The notes under the pieces were generated by a model. The model was not told the origin of the DNA. It saw only the letters and a program-made list of their open reading frames with translations, and made no database searches. Of a DNA stretch of 6,422 bases, positions 1 to 6,257 are shown in pieces. Position numbers and translations under genes: made by a program. This DNA comes from Oscillospiraceae bacterium. GTDB taxonomy: Bacteria > Bacillota > Clostridia > Oscillospirales > Ruminococcaceae. Where the stretch lies: the NCBI GenBank assembly GCA_017394475.1, contig JAFPYQ010000277.1, forward strand, positions 1 through 6,422, read 5' to 3'. Each line of letters starts with the position of its first letter. Position 1 is the first letter of the stretch.

Positions 1-1
1 T

Positions 2-748
2 ACACTGGCACTTGAATATGATGTGAAGGCAGTACAGGATGCAGGCCTTATCGATGAAGGCTGGGTAAGCGAATTCCCGCTGGACAGCTCTCCCTATACT
101 TCGACCATCGTTTTCCTGGTAAGAAAGGGCAATCCCAAGAATATCCTGGACTGGGGCGACCTTGTAAAGGATGGCGTGGGAGTCATCACACCAAACCCGA
201 AGACCTCGGGCGGTGCAAGATGGAATCACCTCGCAGCATGGGCATGGGCACAGAAAGAATACGACAACGATGAAGCAAAGGTCATCGACTATATAACAAA
301 GCTCTACGGCAATGTGCTGGTACTGGACTCGGGCGCAAGAGGCGCTACTAACACATTTGTCGAGAACAAGCAGGGCGATGTTCTTCTTGCATGGGAAAAT
401 GAGGCATTCCTTTCCCTTAAGGAATATCCCGATGAATATGAGATAGTAACACCGAGCATAAGCATACTTGCTCAGCCCTCTGTGGCAGTGGTAGACAAGA
501 TCGTTGACAAGAACGGCACCCGCGAAGTTGCGACCGAGTATCTGAATTACCTCTATTCCGATGAGGCACAGAGGATCGCGGGCAGGAACTTCTACAGACC
601 TTCAAACAAAGATATTCTTGCAGAATTTTCGGATACCTTCGATCTCAACATAAATCTTGTAACAATAAATGATTTCGGCGGCTGGGATGAAGCATTCGCA
701 AAGCACTTTGCAGACGGCGGGCTCTTCGATCAGATATACGAATCTTAA
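2..748 (+). CDS. sbp: Sulfate-binding protein of ABC importer (3' part, start outside window)
   Basis: This is the extracytoplasmic solute-binding subunit that captures sulfate and hands it to the CysT/CysW channel. The reading frame is open from base 2 (first residues TLALEYDVKAVQDAGL), so the GTG at 23 is an internal valine and the real start and signal peptide lie left of the window. Visible are 248 residues; the family is usually about 330-350, so roughly the first 80-100 are missing. Family landmarks seen are SSPYTSTIVFLVRKGNP, the ligand-loop motif TSGGARWNH (codons from 203), the RGAT loop (about 338-349) and LLAWENEA (from about 383). In the Salmonella sulfate-binding protein the equivalents of these Ser/Gly/Gly, Ala and Trp residues bind the anion. 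The gene is followed by a hairpin and then the permease genes. Sulfate versus thiosulfate preference (Sbp versus CysP) cannot be decided from sequence alone. Confidence 0.95.
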   Translation, partial: TLALEYDVKAVQDAGLIDEGWVSEFPLDSSPYTSTIVFLVRKGNPKNILDWGDLVKDGVGVITPNPKTSGGARWNHLAAWAWAQKEYDNDEAKVIDYITKLYGNVLVLDSGARGATNTFVENKQGDVLLAWENEAFLSLKEYPDEYEIVTPSISILAQPSVAVVDKIVDKNGTREVATEYLNYLYSDEAQRIAGRNFYRPSNKDILAEFSDTFDLNINLVTINDFGGWDEAFAKHFADGGLFDQIYES

Positions 749-772
749 GATACGATTTTCACTGATTACAAA

Positions 773-812
773 CGGGACAAAATTTCTGCTGTGAAAGCAG
801 GGATTTTTCCCG
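773..812 (+). terminator. Intercistronic hairpin between sbp and cysT (attenuator or mRNA-stability element)
   Basis: The 92-base gap between sbp and cysT contains a near-continuous stem. CGGGA (773-777) pairs with TCCCG (808-812), AAAAT (779-783) with ATTTT (803-807), TT (784-785) with GG (801-802) as wobble pairs, and CTGCT (786-790) with AGCAG (796-800). The only defect is a bulged C at 778, and the loop is GTGAA. That makes 17 pairs, far more than expected by chance in so short a gap. Only a short CTTTT run follows, so as a Rho-independent terminator it would be leaky. Inference: it lets the binding protein be made in excess over the permease, by partial termination or by protecting the sbp 3' end. 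I see no -35/-10 pair good enough to call a promoter in the gap. Confidence 0.7.
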
Positions 813-827
813 CTTTTAAACTATGAT

Positions 828-831
828 GAGG
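828..831 (+). promoter_or_regulatory. Ribosome-binding site of cysT
   Basis: GAGG lies 9 bases before the ATG at 841, within the purine-rich stretch TGAGGTAGGA. It sits just downstream of the hairpin, so ribosome access to cysT does not require the stem to be open. It supports the ATG at 841 as the cysT start. Confidence 0.75.
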
Positions 832-840
832 TAGGATAAC

Positions 841-1671
841 ATGGGCAAAAAATCACGAATAATACCTGGATTCGGGCTCTCTATGGGCGTCACGCTTTCA
901 ATGCTCGCGCTCATAGTCCTTATCCCCCTTGCATCACTTGTGATCTTCACCGCAAAACTCACCCCATCCGAAATACTTGAAGTGATAACGCGTAAAAGGG
1001 TACTTGCAAGCTTTGAAGTGACATTCATCACAGCCCTTATCGCATCACTCATAAATGCGGTGATGGGCGTGGTGCTGGCATGGGTACTGGTGAGATATGA
1101 TTTTCCCTTCAAAAGACTGATGGATGGGATGATAGAGCTCCCCTTCGCACTCCCCACAGCTGTTGCGGGCATATCCCTCACATCACTGTATGCGGACACA
1201 GGCGCAGTGGGAAAGATATTTGCAAAGTTCGGCATAAAGATCGCCTATACAAGGATAGGCATCACTGTGGCTCTTGTATTTATAGGGATCCCCTTCGTAG
1301 TACGTTCCGTACAGCCCGTGCTCGAAAAGCTCGATCCCTTGTATGAGGAGGCAGCGGGCATCCTCGGAGCCAACAAGTCCCAGATATTCCGCAAAGTGAT
1401 CCTCCCCGAGCTGTCCCCAGCCATATTCACGGGCTTCGGTCTTGCCTTCGGAAGGTGTCTGGGTGAATACGGCAGCGTTGTCTTTATCGCAGGCAATCAG
1501 CCCTTCAAGACGGAGATCACCCCCCTCATCATAATGTCTGAACTGCAGGAATATGACTATTCCAGTGCCACGGCCATTGCTCTTGTGATGCTGCTCGCTG
1601 CATTTGTAATACTGTTTCTTGTGAATCTCATACAGATCCGCAATTCAAAAATACTTGGCGGAGGTCATTGA
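841..1671 (+). CDS. cysT: Sulfate ABC transporter permease CysT (CysU)
   Basis: This is one of the two inner-membrane subunits forming the sulfate channel, partnered by CysW. The protein has 276 residues, typical of the family. Hydrophobic segments lie at about residues 11-36, 57-85, 99-115, 137-157, 191-215 and 243-265, consistent with six membrane spans. The cytoplasmic EAA loop that docks on the ATPase is at about 169-190 (EEAAGILGANKSQIFRKVIL followed by PE). Other CysT-type landmarks are PFALPTAVAGISL near residue 101 and LAFGRCLGEYGSVVFIAGNQP near residues 201-221. The ATG start is supported by a GAGG site and begins a normal short cytoplasmic N-terminus. The stop is separated from cysW by one base, and the cysW ribosome-binding site lies inside the last codons of this gene, so the two permeases are probably made in equal amounts. 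No missing key residues were seen. Confidence 0.95.
   Translation: MGKKSRIIPGFGLSMGVTLSMLALIVLIPLASLVIFTAKLTPSEILEVITRKRVLASFEVTFITALIASLINAVMGVVLAWVLVRYDFPFKRLMDGMIELPFALPTAVAGISLTSLYADTGAVGKIFAKFGIKIAYTRIGITVALVFIGIPFVVRSVQPVLEKLDPLYEEAAGILGANKSQIFRKVILPELSPAIFTGFGLAFGRCLGEYGSVVFIAGNQPFKTEITPLIIMSELQEYDYSSATAIALVMLLAAFVILFLVNLIQIRNSKILGGGH
1660..1664 (+). promoter_or_regulatory. Ribosome-binding site that fixes the cysW start
   Basis: GGAGG inside the end of cysT lies 8 bases before the ATG at 1673. A TTG in the same frame at 1655 would start before this site, so the ATG at 1673 is the better start and the protein is 303 residues rather than 309. Confidence 0.88.
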
Positions 1672-1672
1672 T

Positions 1673-2584
1673 ATGAACGCTGTATCAAAAACAAAAAAGT
1701 CGTTATTTGCGGATACCTCAGTCTCAAAAGCTCCCGTTATGTCAAGAGAAGGCAGTGTTTCCATCCATGAGGAGACCACCGGTTCAAAGGCTGTAAAATA
1801 TCTTCTTATCGGGATAAGTGTGCTGTTCCTGTTCGTGATGCTGGTGCTGCCGCTCATCACTGTGATAACTGAGGCATTTAAAAAGGGCTTTGGAGAATAC
1901 TTTAAGGCGATAAGCGATCCTGATACCGCAAGTGCAGTTACCCTCACCCTTAAAGCAACTGTCATAGCAGTGCTGTTCAATACGGTATTCGGTGTATTTG
2001 CCGCATGGGCTGTGACAAAATTCCGCTTTAAAGGCAAAAAGATCCTCGTAACCCTTATAGACCTTCCCGTTACGGTATCACCCATAATCGCAGGTCTTAT
2101 CTATGTGCTCACCTTCGGCAGACAGAGCACCATCTATCCTTTTCTTGAAGAACACGGCCTTGAAGTCGTATACGCAGTTCCCGGCATCATCCTTGCAACG
2201 GTGTTCGTCACCTTCCCCTTCATTTCAAGGGAGATAATCCCCGTTCTTGAAGCACAGGGCACAGATGAGGAAGAAGCGGCAGCGATGATGGGAGCCGATG
2301 GATTCACCATATTCCGCAGGATTACCTTCCCTCATATCAAATGGGCTCTGCTTTACGGGATAGTATTGTGCTCTGCAAGGGCAATGGGTGAATTCGGTGC
2401 TGTATCCGTTCTTTCCGGGCATCTCAGGGGAAAGACCGTCACCTTGCCGCTCCATGTGGAGATACTTTTCGGTGACAACAAATTCATGCCCGCATTTGCT
2501 GTATCATCCATACTTGTGCTGCTTGCGGTCATGATACTCATCATACGCAGCATTGTGGAATATATCGGAAAGGACAGAGGATAA
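1673..2584 (+). CDS. cysW: Sulfate ABC transporter permease CysW
   Basis: This is the second membrane subunit of the sulfate importer, pairing with CysT. From the ATG at 1673 the protein has 303 residues. About 40 mostly polar, Ser/Thr/Lys-rich residues precede the first membrane span, somewhat longer than the N-terminal tail usual in CysW. Hydrophobic segments fall at about 41-66, 87-115, 123-147, 168-185, 220-245 and 275-295. The EAA loop is at about 198-220 (EEEAAAMMGADGFTIFRRIT). CysW-type landmarks are DLPVTVSPIIAGLIYVL (130-146), ARAMGEFGAVSVLSGH (235-250) and the following RGKTVTLPLHVEILF (252-266). Its stop overlaps the start of cysA by one base (TAATG), indicating translational coupling. 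CysT/CysW assignment over molybdate or phosphate permeases rests on these motifs and on having two distinct permease genes beside an sbp-type binding protein. Confidence 0.95.
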   Translation: MNAVSKTKKSLFADTSVSKAPVMSREGSVSIHEETTGSKAVKYLLIGISVLFLFVMLVLPLITVITEAFKKGFGEYFKAISDPDTASAVTLTLKATVIAVLFNTVFGVFAAWAVTKFRFKGKKILVTLIDLPVTVSPIIAGLIYVLTFGRQSTIYPFLEEHGLEVVYAVPGIILATVFVTFPFISREIIPVLEAQGTDEEEAAAMMGADGFTIFRRITFPHIKWALLYGIVLCSARAMGEFGAVSVLSGHLRGKTVTLPLHVEILFGDNKFMPAFAVSSILVLLAVMILIIRSIVEYIGKDRG

Positions 2585-3642
2585 TGTATATAGAGCTCAG
2601 AGATATAAACAAGTCCTACGGTGATTTCAAGGCATCAGACAATGTGAATTTCGGCATAGAAAAGGGAAAGCTGGTAGCGCTCTTAGGCCCCAGCGGCAGC
2701 GGAAAGACCACGATACTGCGCATGATAGCCGGCCTTGAACATCCTGACAGCGGTGATATCATAATAGACGGACAGAGAGTGAACGATATCCCCGCCAGCA
2801 AGAGAGGCATCGGCTTTGTTTTCCAGAGCTATGCTCTTTTCCGCTATATGACGGTATTTGACAACATAGCCTTTGGTCTGCAGGTGAAAAAGGCAGACAA
2901 GAAGGCGGTACAGGAAAGAGTAACGGAACTTATAAAGCTCATCGGTCTTGAAGGCTTTGAGAACCGCTATCCCAGTCAGTTATCGGGAGGTCAGCGGCAG
3001 AGAGTGGCATTTGCAAGAGCACTGGCTCCCAATCCGCAGGTACTGCTGCTCGATGAGCCCTTTGCCGCAATAGATGCAAAGGTTCGTCAGGAACTGCGCA
3101 GATGGCTCAAGGAAATGATAAGGAAGCTCGGAGTGACGAGCATATTCGTAACTCACGATCAGGACGAGGCACTTGATGTGGCGGATGAGATAATCGTCAC
3201 CAACAGCGGCAGGATAGAACAGACAGGCTCCCCATTAGAGATATACAGAGCCCCTGCCACCGCATTCACATCATCCTTCTTCGGGCAGACCTCGGAGCTT
3301 GAGGACTATACAAGGTTCAAATTCTTCGACAGGGTAGATAACTATGACAAGGCATTTGTCCGCCCTGAATTCATAAAGATGACCAAAAAGGACGAGATAC
3401 AGAAATACAAGAACTCTGCTGCAGAAGGCATAGTGGAGGATATCGCTTTCAGAGGGAATTATATCGAATATACCGTAAATTCCAACGGGAGCACATTCAT
3501 TGCCCACAGAGCCCTTGATGAGGAAAAAGTAGAGGTCGGAGAAAAGGTGGACGTATTTATCTACAGGCTTTTCATCACAGTCGGCAATGAGGTGCGTTTG
3601 CTCAAAAATGGTTCTATACGCGAAGAAATGGTAGTAATATGA
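2584..3642 (+). CDS. cysA: Sulfate ABC transporter ATP-binding protein CysA
   Basis: This cytoplasmic ATPase powers sulfate import by docking on the EAA loops of CysT and CysW. The 352-residue protein has all nucleotide-binding motifs: Walker A GPSGSGKTT (35-43), Q-loop VFQSYALF with Gln81, signature LSGGQRQR (133-140), Walker B VLLLDEP (153-159) and the switch histidine in VTHDQDEA (His191). LFRYMTVFDNIAFGL (85-99) is typical of CysA. The D-loop reads FAAID where FGALD is common, a mild change. Residues from about 240 form a C-terminal TOBE-like/regulatory region that includes VRPEF (259-263). The ATG shares a base with the cysW stop; purine-rich AGGACAGAGG (2571-2580) precedes it, with GAGG only 3 bases from the start. 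The last four bases overlap hemA (ATGA), joining the transport and tetrapyrrole genes in one translational chain. Confidence 0.95.
   Translation: MYIELRDINKSYGDFKASDNVNFGIEKGKLVALLGPSGSGKTTILRMIAGLEHPDSGDIIIDGQRVNDIPASKRGIGFVFQSYALFRYMTVFDNIAFGLQVKKADKKAVQERVTELIKLIGLEGFENRYPSQLSGGQRQRVAFARALAPNPQVLLLDEPFAAIDAKVRQELRRWLKEMIRKLGVTSIFVTHDQDEALDVADEIIVTNSGRIEQTGSPLEIYRAPATAFTSSFFGQTSELEDYTRFKFFDRVDNYDKAFVRPEFIKMTKKDEIQKYKNSAAEGIVEDIAFRGNYIEYTVNSNGSTFIAHRALDEEKVEVGEKVDVFIYRLFITVGNEVRLLKNGSIREEMVVI
3639..3642 (+). promoter_or_regulatory. ATGA stop/start overlap coupling hemA to cysA
   Basis: The hemA ATG (3639-3641) and the cysA TGA (3640-3642) share bases. The bases just upstream contain only a weak GAAGAAA purine run and no GGAGG-like site, unlike cysW and sirC. 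Translation of hemA is therefore likely to depend on ribosomes finishing cysA (termination-reinitiation). This is inferred from the layout. Confidence 0.75.
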
Positions 3643-4757
3643 TACTCTATTCTGTCTCGGTAAACTACAGGGAACACAGCGCTGATGTAAGGGGCAGATT
3701 TGCCTTTAACAGGGAAACGCGGGACGAGATACGCAAGCAACTCGCTTTGCGGGGAATAACCCAGAGCGTTGTACTGTGTACCTGTAACAGGAGCGAGATA
3801 TACTATCCCGCAGAGGATGACAGTCACACCGATGATATCCTTGATATGCTATGCAGCGGAGATACGGACATAAAAGGCAGCATCAGCGTATTCCGCGGTA
3901 AACAGGCTGTAAGGCATCTTTTCAGGGTATGCTGCGGCATAGATTCCATGATACTCGGTGAGGATGAGATACTCAGACAGACCCGCTCTGCTTACTACGA
4001 ATCCCTCGAAACAGGCTTTGCGGGATACGAGATAAACACAGTATTCCAGTCCGCCATAACCTGCGCAAAAAGGATCAAGACAGAAACAGAGCTTTCAAGA
4101 TCATCGGTATCGGCTGCCACGTTATCTGCAAATGAGGCAGCATCCTTCATGGAAAAGGTGAGGGTTCTGGTGATAGGTGCATCGGGGAATATCGGCTCAT
4201 CAACTGTAAAAAACCTTTTGGCTCACAGGAATGTGACAGTCACAAGAACAGTGAGATCACACAGCGGATATCAGTTGATAACACCGGAAAAAGTGCAGGA
4301 TATCCCATATTCAGAAAGATACGACAGGATAAATGATTTTGACTGCATAATAAGCGCCACATCAAGTCCTCATTTCACGATAACTGCATCAAAGGTGGAG
4401 GAGAAGCTTCAAAAAGGCAGAAAAATGCTGTTTATCGATCTTGCCGTTCCTGCGGATATCGAAAACTCTGTAAAAGATATAGACGGTATGACCCTTATCG
4501 GTATAGACCATTTTAAAAAGCTCTCAGAAAAGAACAACGCCATCAAAAAGCAGGCTGCAGAACAGGCAGAGATCATGATCTCGGAAGAAATCGACAAATA
4601 CAACAAAAAAGTCATATTCCATGATTTTCAGCCTAAAATGGAGATGGTCAGAGCAAATCTCGGAAAAATCAGTTTTGAGGAGATCATATTTGAACTTCGT
4701 GATCTTCTTGATTCCGACAGATTCGGTGCACTGATCGGCGTGCTTGAAACATTGTGA
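3639..4757 (+). CDS. hemA: Glutamyl-tRNA reductase HemA (short, divergent form)
   Basis: This enzyme reduces glutamyl-tRNA(Glu) with NADPH to glutamate-1-semialdehyde, the first step of C5-type tetrapyrrole synthesis. Seen in order: an N-terminal catalytic domain with the nucleophile motif CTCNRSEIYY (active Cys49), QAVRHLFRV whose His93 matches the conserved catalytic His, DSMILGEDEILRQTRSAYY (102-120), a Rossmann NADPH region VRVLVIGASGNIGSS (174-188), DCIISATSSPH (235-245), LFIDLAVPADIE (264-275), and a charged helix leading to a C-terminal dimerisation region. At 372 residues it is shorter than the common 400-430, and the shortfall is mainly at the C-terminus. Several usual motifs are changed: GLNH(K/R)TAP reads SVNYREHS, GEPQILGQV reads GEDEILRQT, GAGEMG reads GASGNIG, VPRD reads VPAD. 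The catalytic residues persist, so it is probably active. It begins in the cysA stop codon, and sirC follows after 19 bases. Confidence 0.92.
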   Translation: MILYSVSVNYREHSADVRGRFAFNRETRDEIRKQLALRGITQSVVLCTCNRSEIYYPAEDDSHTDDILDMLCSGDTDIKGSISVFRGKQAVRHLFRVCCGIDSMILGEDEILRQTRSAYYESLETGFAGYEINTVFQSAITCAKRIKTETELSRSSVSAATLSANEAASFMEKVRVLVIGASGNIGSSTVKNLLAHRNVTVTRTVRSHSGYQLITPEKVQDIPYSERYDRINDFDCIISATSSPHFTITASKVEEKLQKGRKMLFIDLAVPADIENSVKDIDGMTLIGIDHFKKLSEKNNAIKKQAAEQAEIMISEEIDKYNKKVIFHDFQPKMEMVRANLGKISFEEIIFELRDLLDSDRFGALIGVLETL

Positions 4758-4764
4758 TGAAAAC

Positions 4765-4769
4765 GGAGG
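4765..4769 (+). promoter_or_regulatory. Ribosome-binding site that fixes the sirC GTG start
   Basis: GGAGG lies 7 bases before the GTG at 4777. An in-frame TTG at 4744, inside hemA, would place this site within the coding region, and the extra residues do not look like the family. The protein from GTG begins MAYFPFYTDISGK, matching the usual N-terminus of precorrin-2 dehydrogenases. Confidence 0.88.
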
Positions 4770-4776
4770 TGTAACA

Positions 4777-5385
4777 GTGGCATATTTTCCATTTTACACG
4801 GATATCTCGGGAAAGAGATGTGTTATTATCGGCGGCGGTACGGTTGCCCTCAGAAAGGCTCAGATTATACTTGACTTCGGCGCGGGTGTCACTGTTATCG
4901 CTCCGAAGATATGCTATGAGCTTGAAGGACTGCCGGTTGAACGTATATACAGGAAATTCGAAGACAGTGACCTTGACGGCGCATATTTCGCTGTCTATGC
5001 CGCAGATGACAAGGAGCTCAGTGCTCATGTGCATGAGCTGTGCCTGAAAAAGCATATCATGCTCAATTCCGTGGATGATATCGACAACTGTGCTTTTATC
5101 TTCCCTGCGATGATAAAAAAGGACAACATCACCATCAGTATTTCCACAGGAGCCACAAGCCCTGTGTTTGCAAAATATCTTAAAACCAGAATAGAGGAAC
5201 TGCTCGATGAGCATACTCTTGAAGTGGCGGCACTCATGACCGAATACAGGAATGAGATAAAGAAGGCGTTCTCCAACTATGATCTCAGAGCCAGCGCAAA
5301 TGAGATACTTCTTGAAATGTGCCTTAATTCGGATGAGCTGCCCTCTGATGAGAAAATCAGAAAAGTACTTGGCATACGGAAATGA
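4777..5385 (+). CDS. sirC: Precorrin-2 dehydrogenase / sirohydrochlorin ferrochelatase (SirC, CysG N-domain, Met8 type)
   Basis: The enzyme oxidises precorrin-2 to sirohydrochlorin with NAD+; Met8/CysG-type members may also insert iron to give siroheme. The GTG start gives 202 residues, the normal size of stand-alone enzymes lacking the methyltransferase half of CysG. Seen: N-terminal YFPFYTDISGKRCVIIGGG, dinucleotide-binding GGGTVALRKA (19-28), FAVYAADDKELS (71-82), NSVDDIDNCAFIFPAMI (97-113) containing the Asp matching the proposed catalytic/chelatase residue, and ISISTGATSPVFAKYLKTRIE (120-140), where STGGKSP is more usual. A helical C-terminal part follows. With cobA two genes downstream, the CysG activities are split over separate proteins, as is common in Clostridia and Bacilli. 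Its stop overlaps the hemC start (ATGA). Whether it chelates iron itself or needs a separate chelatase cannot be told from sequence. Confidence 0.93.
   Translation: MAYFPFYTDISGKRCVIIGGGTVALRKAQIILDFGAGVTVIAPKICYELEGLPVERIYRKFEDSDLDGAYFAVYAADDKELSAHVHELCLKKHIMLNSVDDIDNCAFIFPAMIKKDNITISISTGATSPVFAKYLKTRIEELLDEHTLEVAALMTEYRNEIKKAFSNYDLRASANEILLEMCLNSDELPSDEKIRKVLGIRK
5382..5385 (+). promoter_or_regulatory. ATGA stop/start overlap coupling hemC to sirC
   Basis: The hemC ATG (5382-5384) overlaps the sirC TGA (5383-5385). A GGA lies immediately upstream (5378-5380) but is too close to be a normal ribosome-binding site, so reinitiation after sirC is the likely route. This is the same arrangement as at the cysA/hemA junction. 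Confidence 0.7.
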
Positions 5386-6257
5386 AGATACGCATCGGTA
5401 CAAGAAAAAGCAGGCTGGCACTTATCCAGACAGATATGTTCATCGCGGCTGTGAAAAAGGAATTTCCGGATATAGAAACGGAGATAGTTAATATTTCCAC
5501 AAAGGGCGATGAGATAATAGACAGACCCCTTGAAAAGATAGGCGGCAAGGGCGTTTTTACAGATGCCATAGAATCTGCACTGCTTGAAAAAAGGATAGAT
5601 TTCGCAGTTCACAGTGCTAAGGATATGCCTTCCGACATAACCGCGGGCCTGTGTGTCGGTGCAGTTCTCAGGAGGGCGAGCCCTGTTGACGTGACGGTAT
5701 TCAGAAAGGGCTTTGTCCCCTCTGATGAAATGATCATCGGAACAAGCAGTACCCGCAGGTCATACGGGATATCTAAATTATACGCTCATGCTGTGCTTAA
5801 AGATATCAGGGGCAATGTGGATACAAGGCTGAACAAGCTGCACAACGGCGAGTACGACTGTATCATACTTGCTGCGGCAGGACTTGAAAGGCTTGGAGCT
5901 TTCGATGACAGCAGATTTGATTTTGTAAGGCTGTCGACAGATATCATAATGCCCGCTCCCTGTCAGGGTATCATCGCGATACAATCACGAAGGGATGAAT
6001 TTGCTGAGATACTTTCCCGTATAGACCACACAGATACCATGTATGCCTATGAAACGGAAAGAGCCATACTCAGACTCATGGGATCAGGGTGTTCATCACC
6101 GCTGGGGGCTCTGGCAGAGATAAAAGGCGACCGGATAGATATACAGATATCAACCGATCAGAAAAGTATATCAAGTGACGGCGGTGATATAACCAAAAGG
6201 CTCATTATCGCCGAAAGGCTGGTGAAAAGGATATGTGCGGAGAGGTCTTCCTTATAG
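5382..6257 (+). CDS. hemC: Hydroxymethylbilane synthase (porphobilinogen deaminase) HemC
   Basis: This cytoplasmic enzyme condenses four porphobilinogens into hydroxymethylbilane using a covalently bound dipyrromethane cofactor. The 291-residue protein begins with the typical IRIGTRKSRLALIQT (3-17). Also seen are STKGD (39-43), GGKGVFT (54-60), AVHSAKDMP (75-83) with catalytic Asp81, GTSSTRRS (120-127), DIRGNVDTRL (141-150), APCQGIIAIQ (192-201) and the cofactor-attachment loop GSGCSSPLGA with Cys237. All key residues are present. It is a little shorter than the usual 300-315, with a compact C-terminal domain. The ATG start is set by the N-terminal match and by the ATGA overlap with sirC. Its 3' end overlaps cobA by 25 bases. 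It supplies the precursor that the downstream uroporphyrinogen synthase (not visible) and CobA would use. Confidence 0.97.
   Translation: MKIRIGTRKSRLALIQTDMFIAAVKKEFPDIETEIVNISTKGDEIIDRPLEKIGGKGVFTDAIESALLEKRIDFAVHSAKDMPSDITAGLCVGAVLRRASPVDVTVFRKGFVPSDEMIIGTSSTRRSYGISKLYAHAVLKDIRGNVDTRLNKLHNGEYDCIILAAAGLERLGAFDDSRFDFVRLSTDIIMPAPCQGIIAIQSRRDEFAEILSRIDHTDTMYAYETERAILRLMGSGCSSPLGALAEIKGDRIDIQISTDQKSISSDGGDITKRLIIAERLVKRICAERSSL

Noticed and set aside
23..25. GTG at 23 as the start of the first gene
   Set aside because: The frame is open to the window edge, and the residues before it (TLALEYD) belong to the conserved sulfate-binding protein sequence, so the gene starts outside the window.
749..840. 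Possible riboswitch, T-box leader or promoter in the sbp-cysT gap
   Set aside because: The gap is only 92 bases and is mostly a single hairpin. It has no T-box motif, no multi-helix riboswitch architecture and no credible -35/-10 pair. A hairpin alone is what the sequence supports.
816..1235. Minus-strand open frame of 139 residues opposite cysT
   Set aside because: It is antisense to a conserved permease with no recognisable domain or start signal.
1645..2085. Minus-strand open frame of 146 residues opposite cysW
   Set aside because: It is low-complexity Thr/Ser/Val-rich sequence produced by reading a membrane protein gene backwards. There is no independent support.
4569..4582. 14-base perfect palindrome GAGATCATGATCTC
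   Set aside because: It lies within hemA coding sequence, encodes ordinary helix residues and has no repeat copies elsewhere in the window. It is probably chance.
3639..4757. hemA as a frameshifted or truncated pseudogene, because of its short C-terminus
   Set aside because: The frame is intact, catalytic residues are present, and it ends 19 bases before a well-placed next gene, which fits a naturally short protein.
4684..5421. Long minus-strand open frame (245 residues) opposite sirC
   Set aside because: It is antisense to a clear family gene (sirC) and the hemA end, its translation matches no family I recognise, and it has no convincing ribosome-binding site. It is a shadow of the real coding strand.
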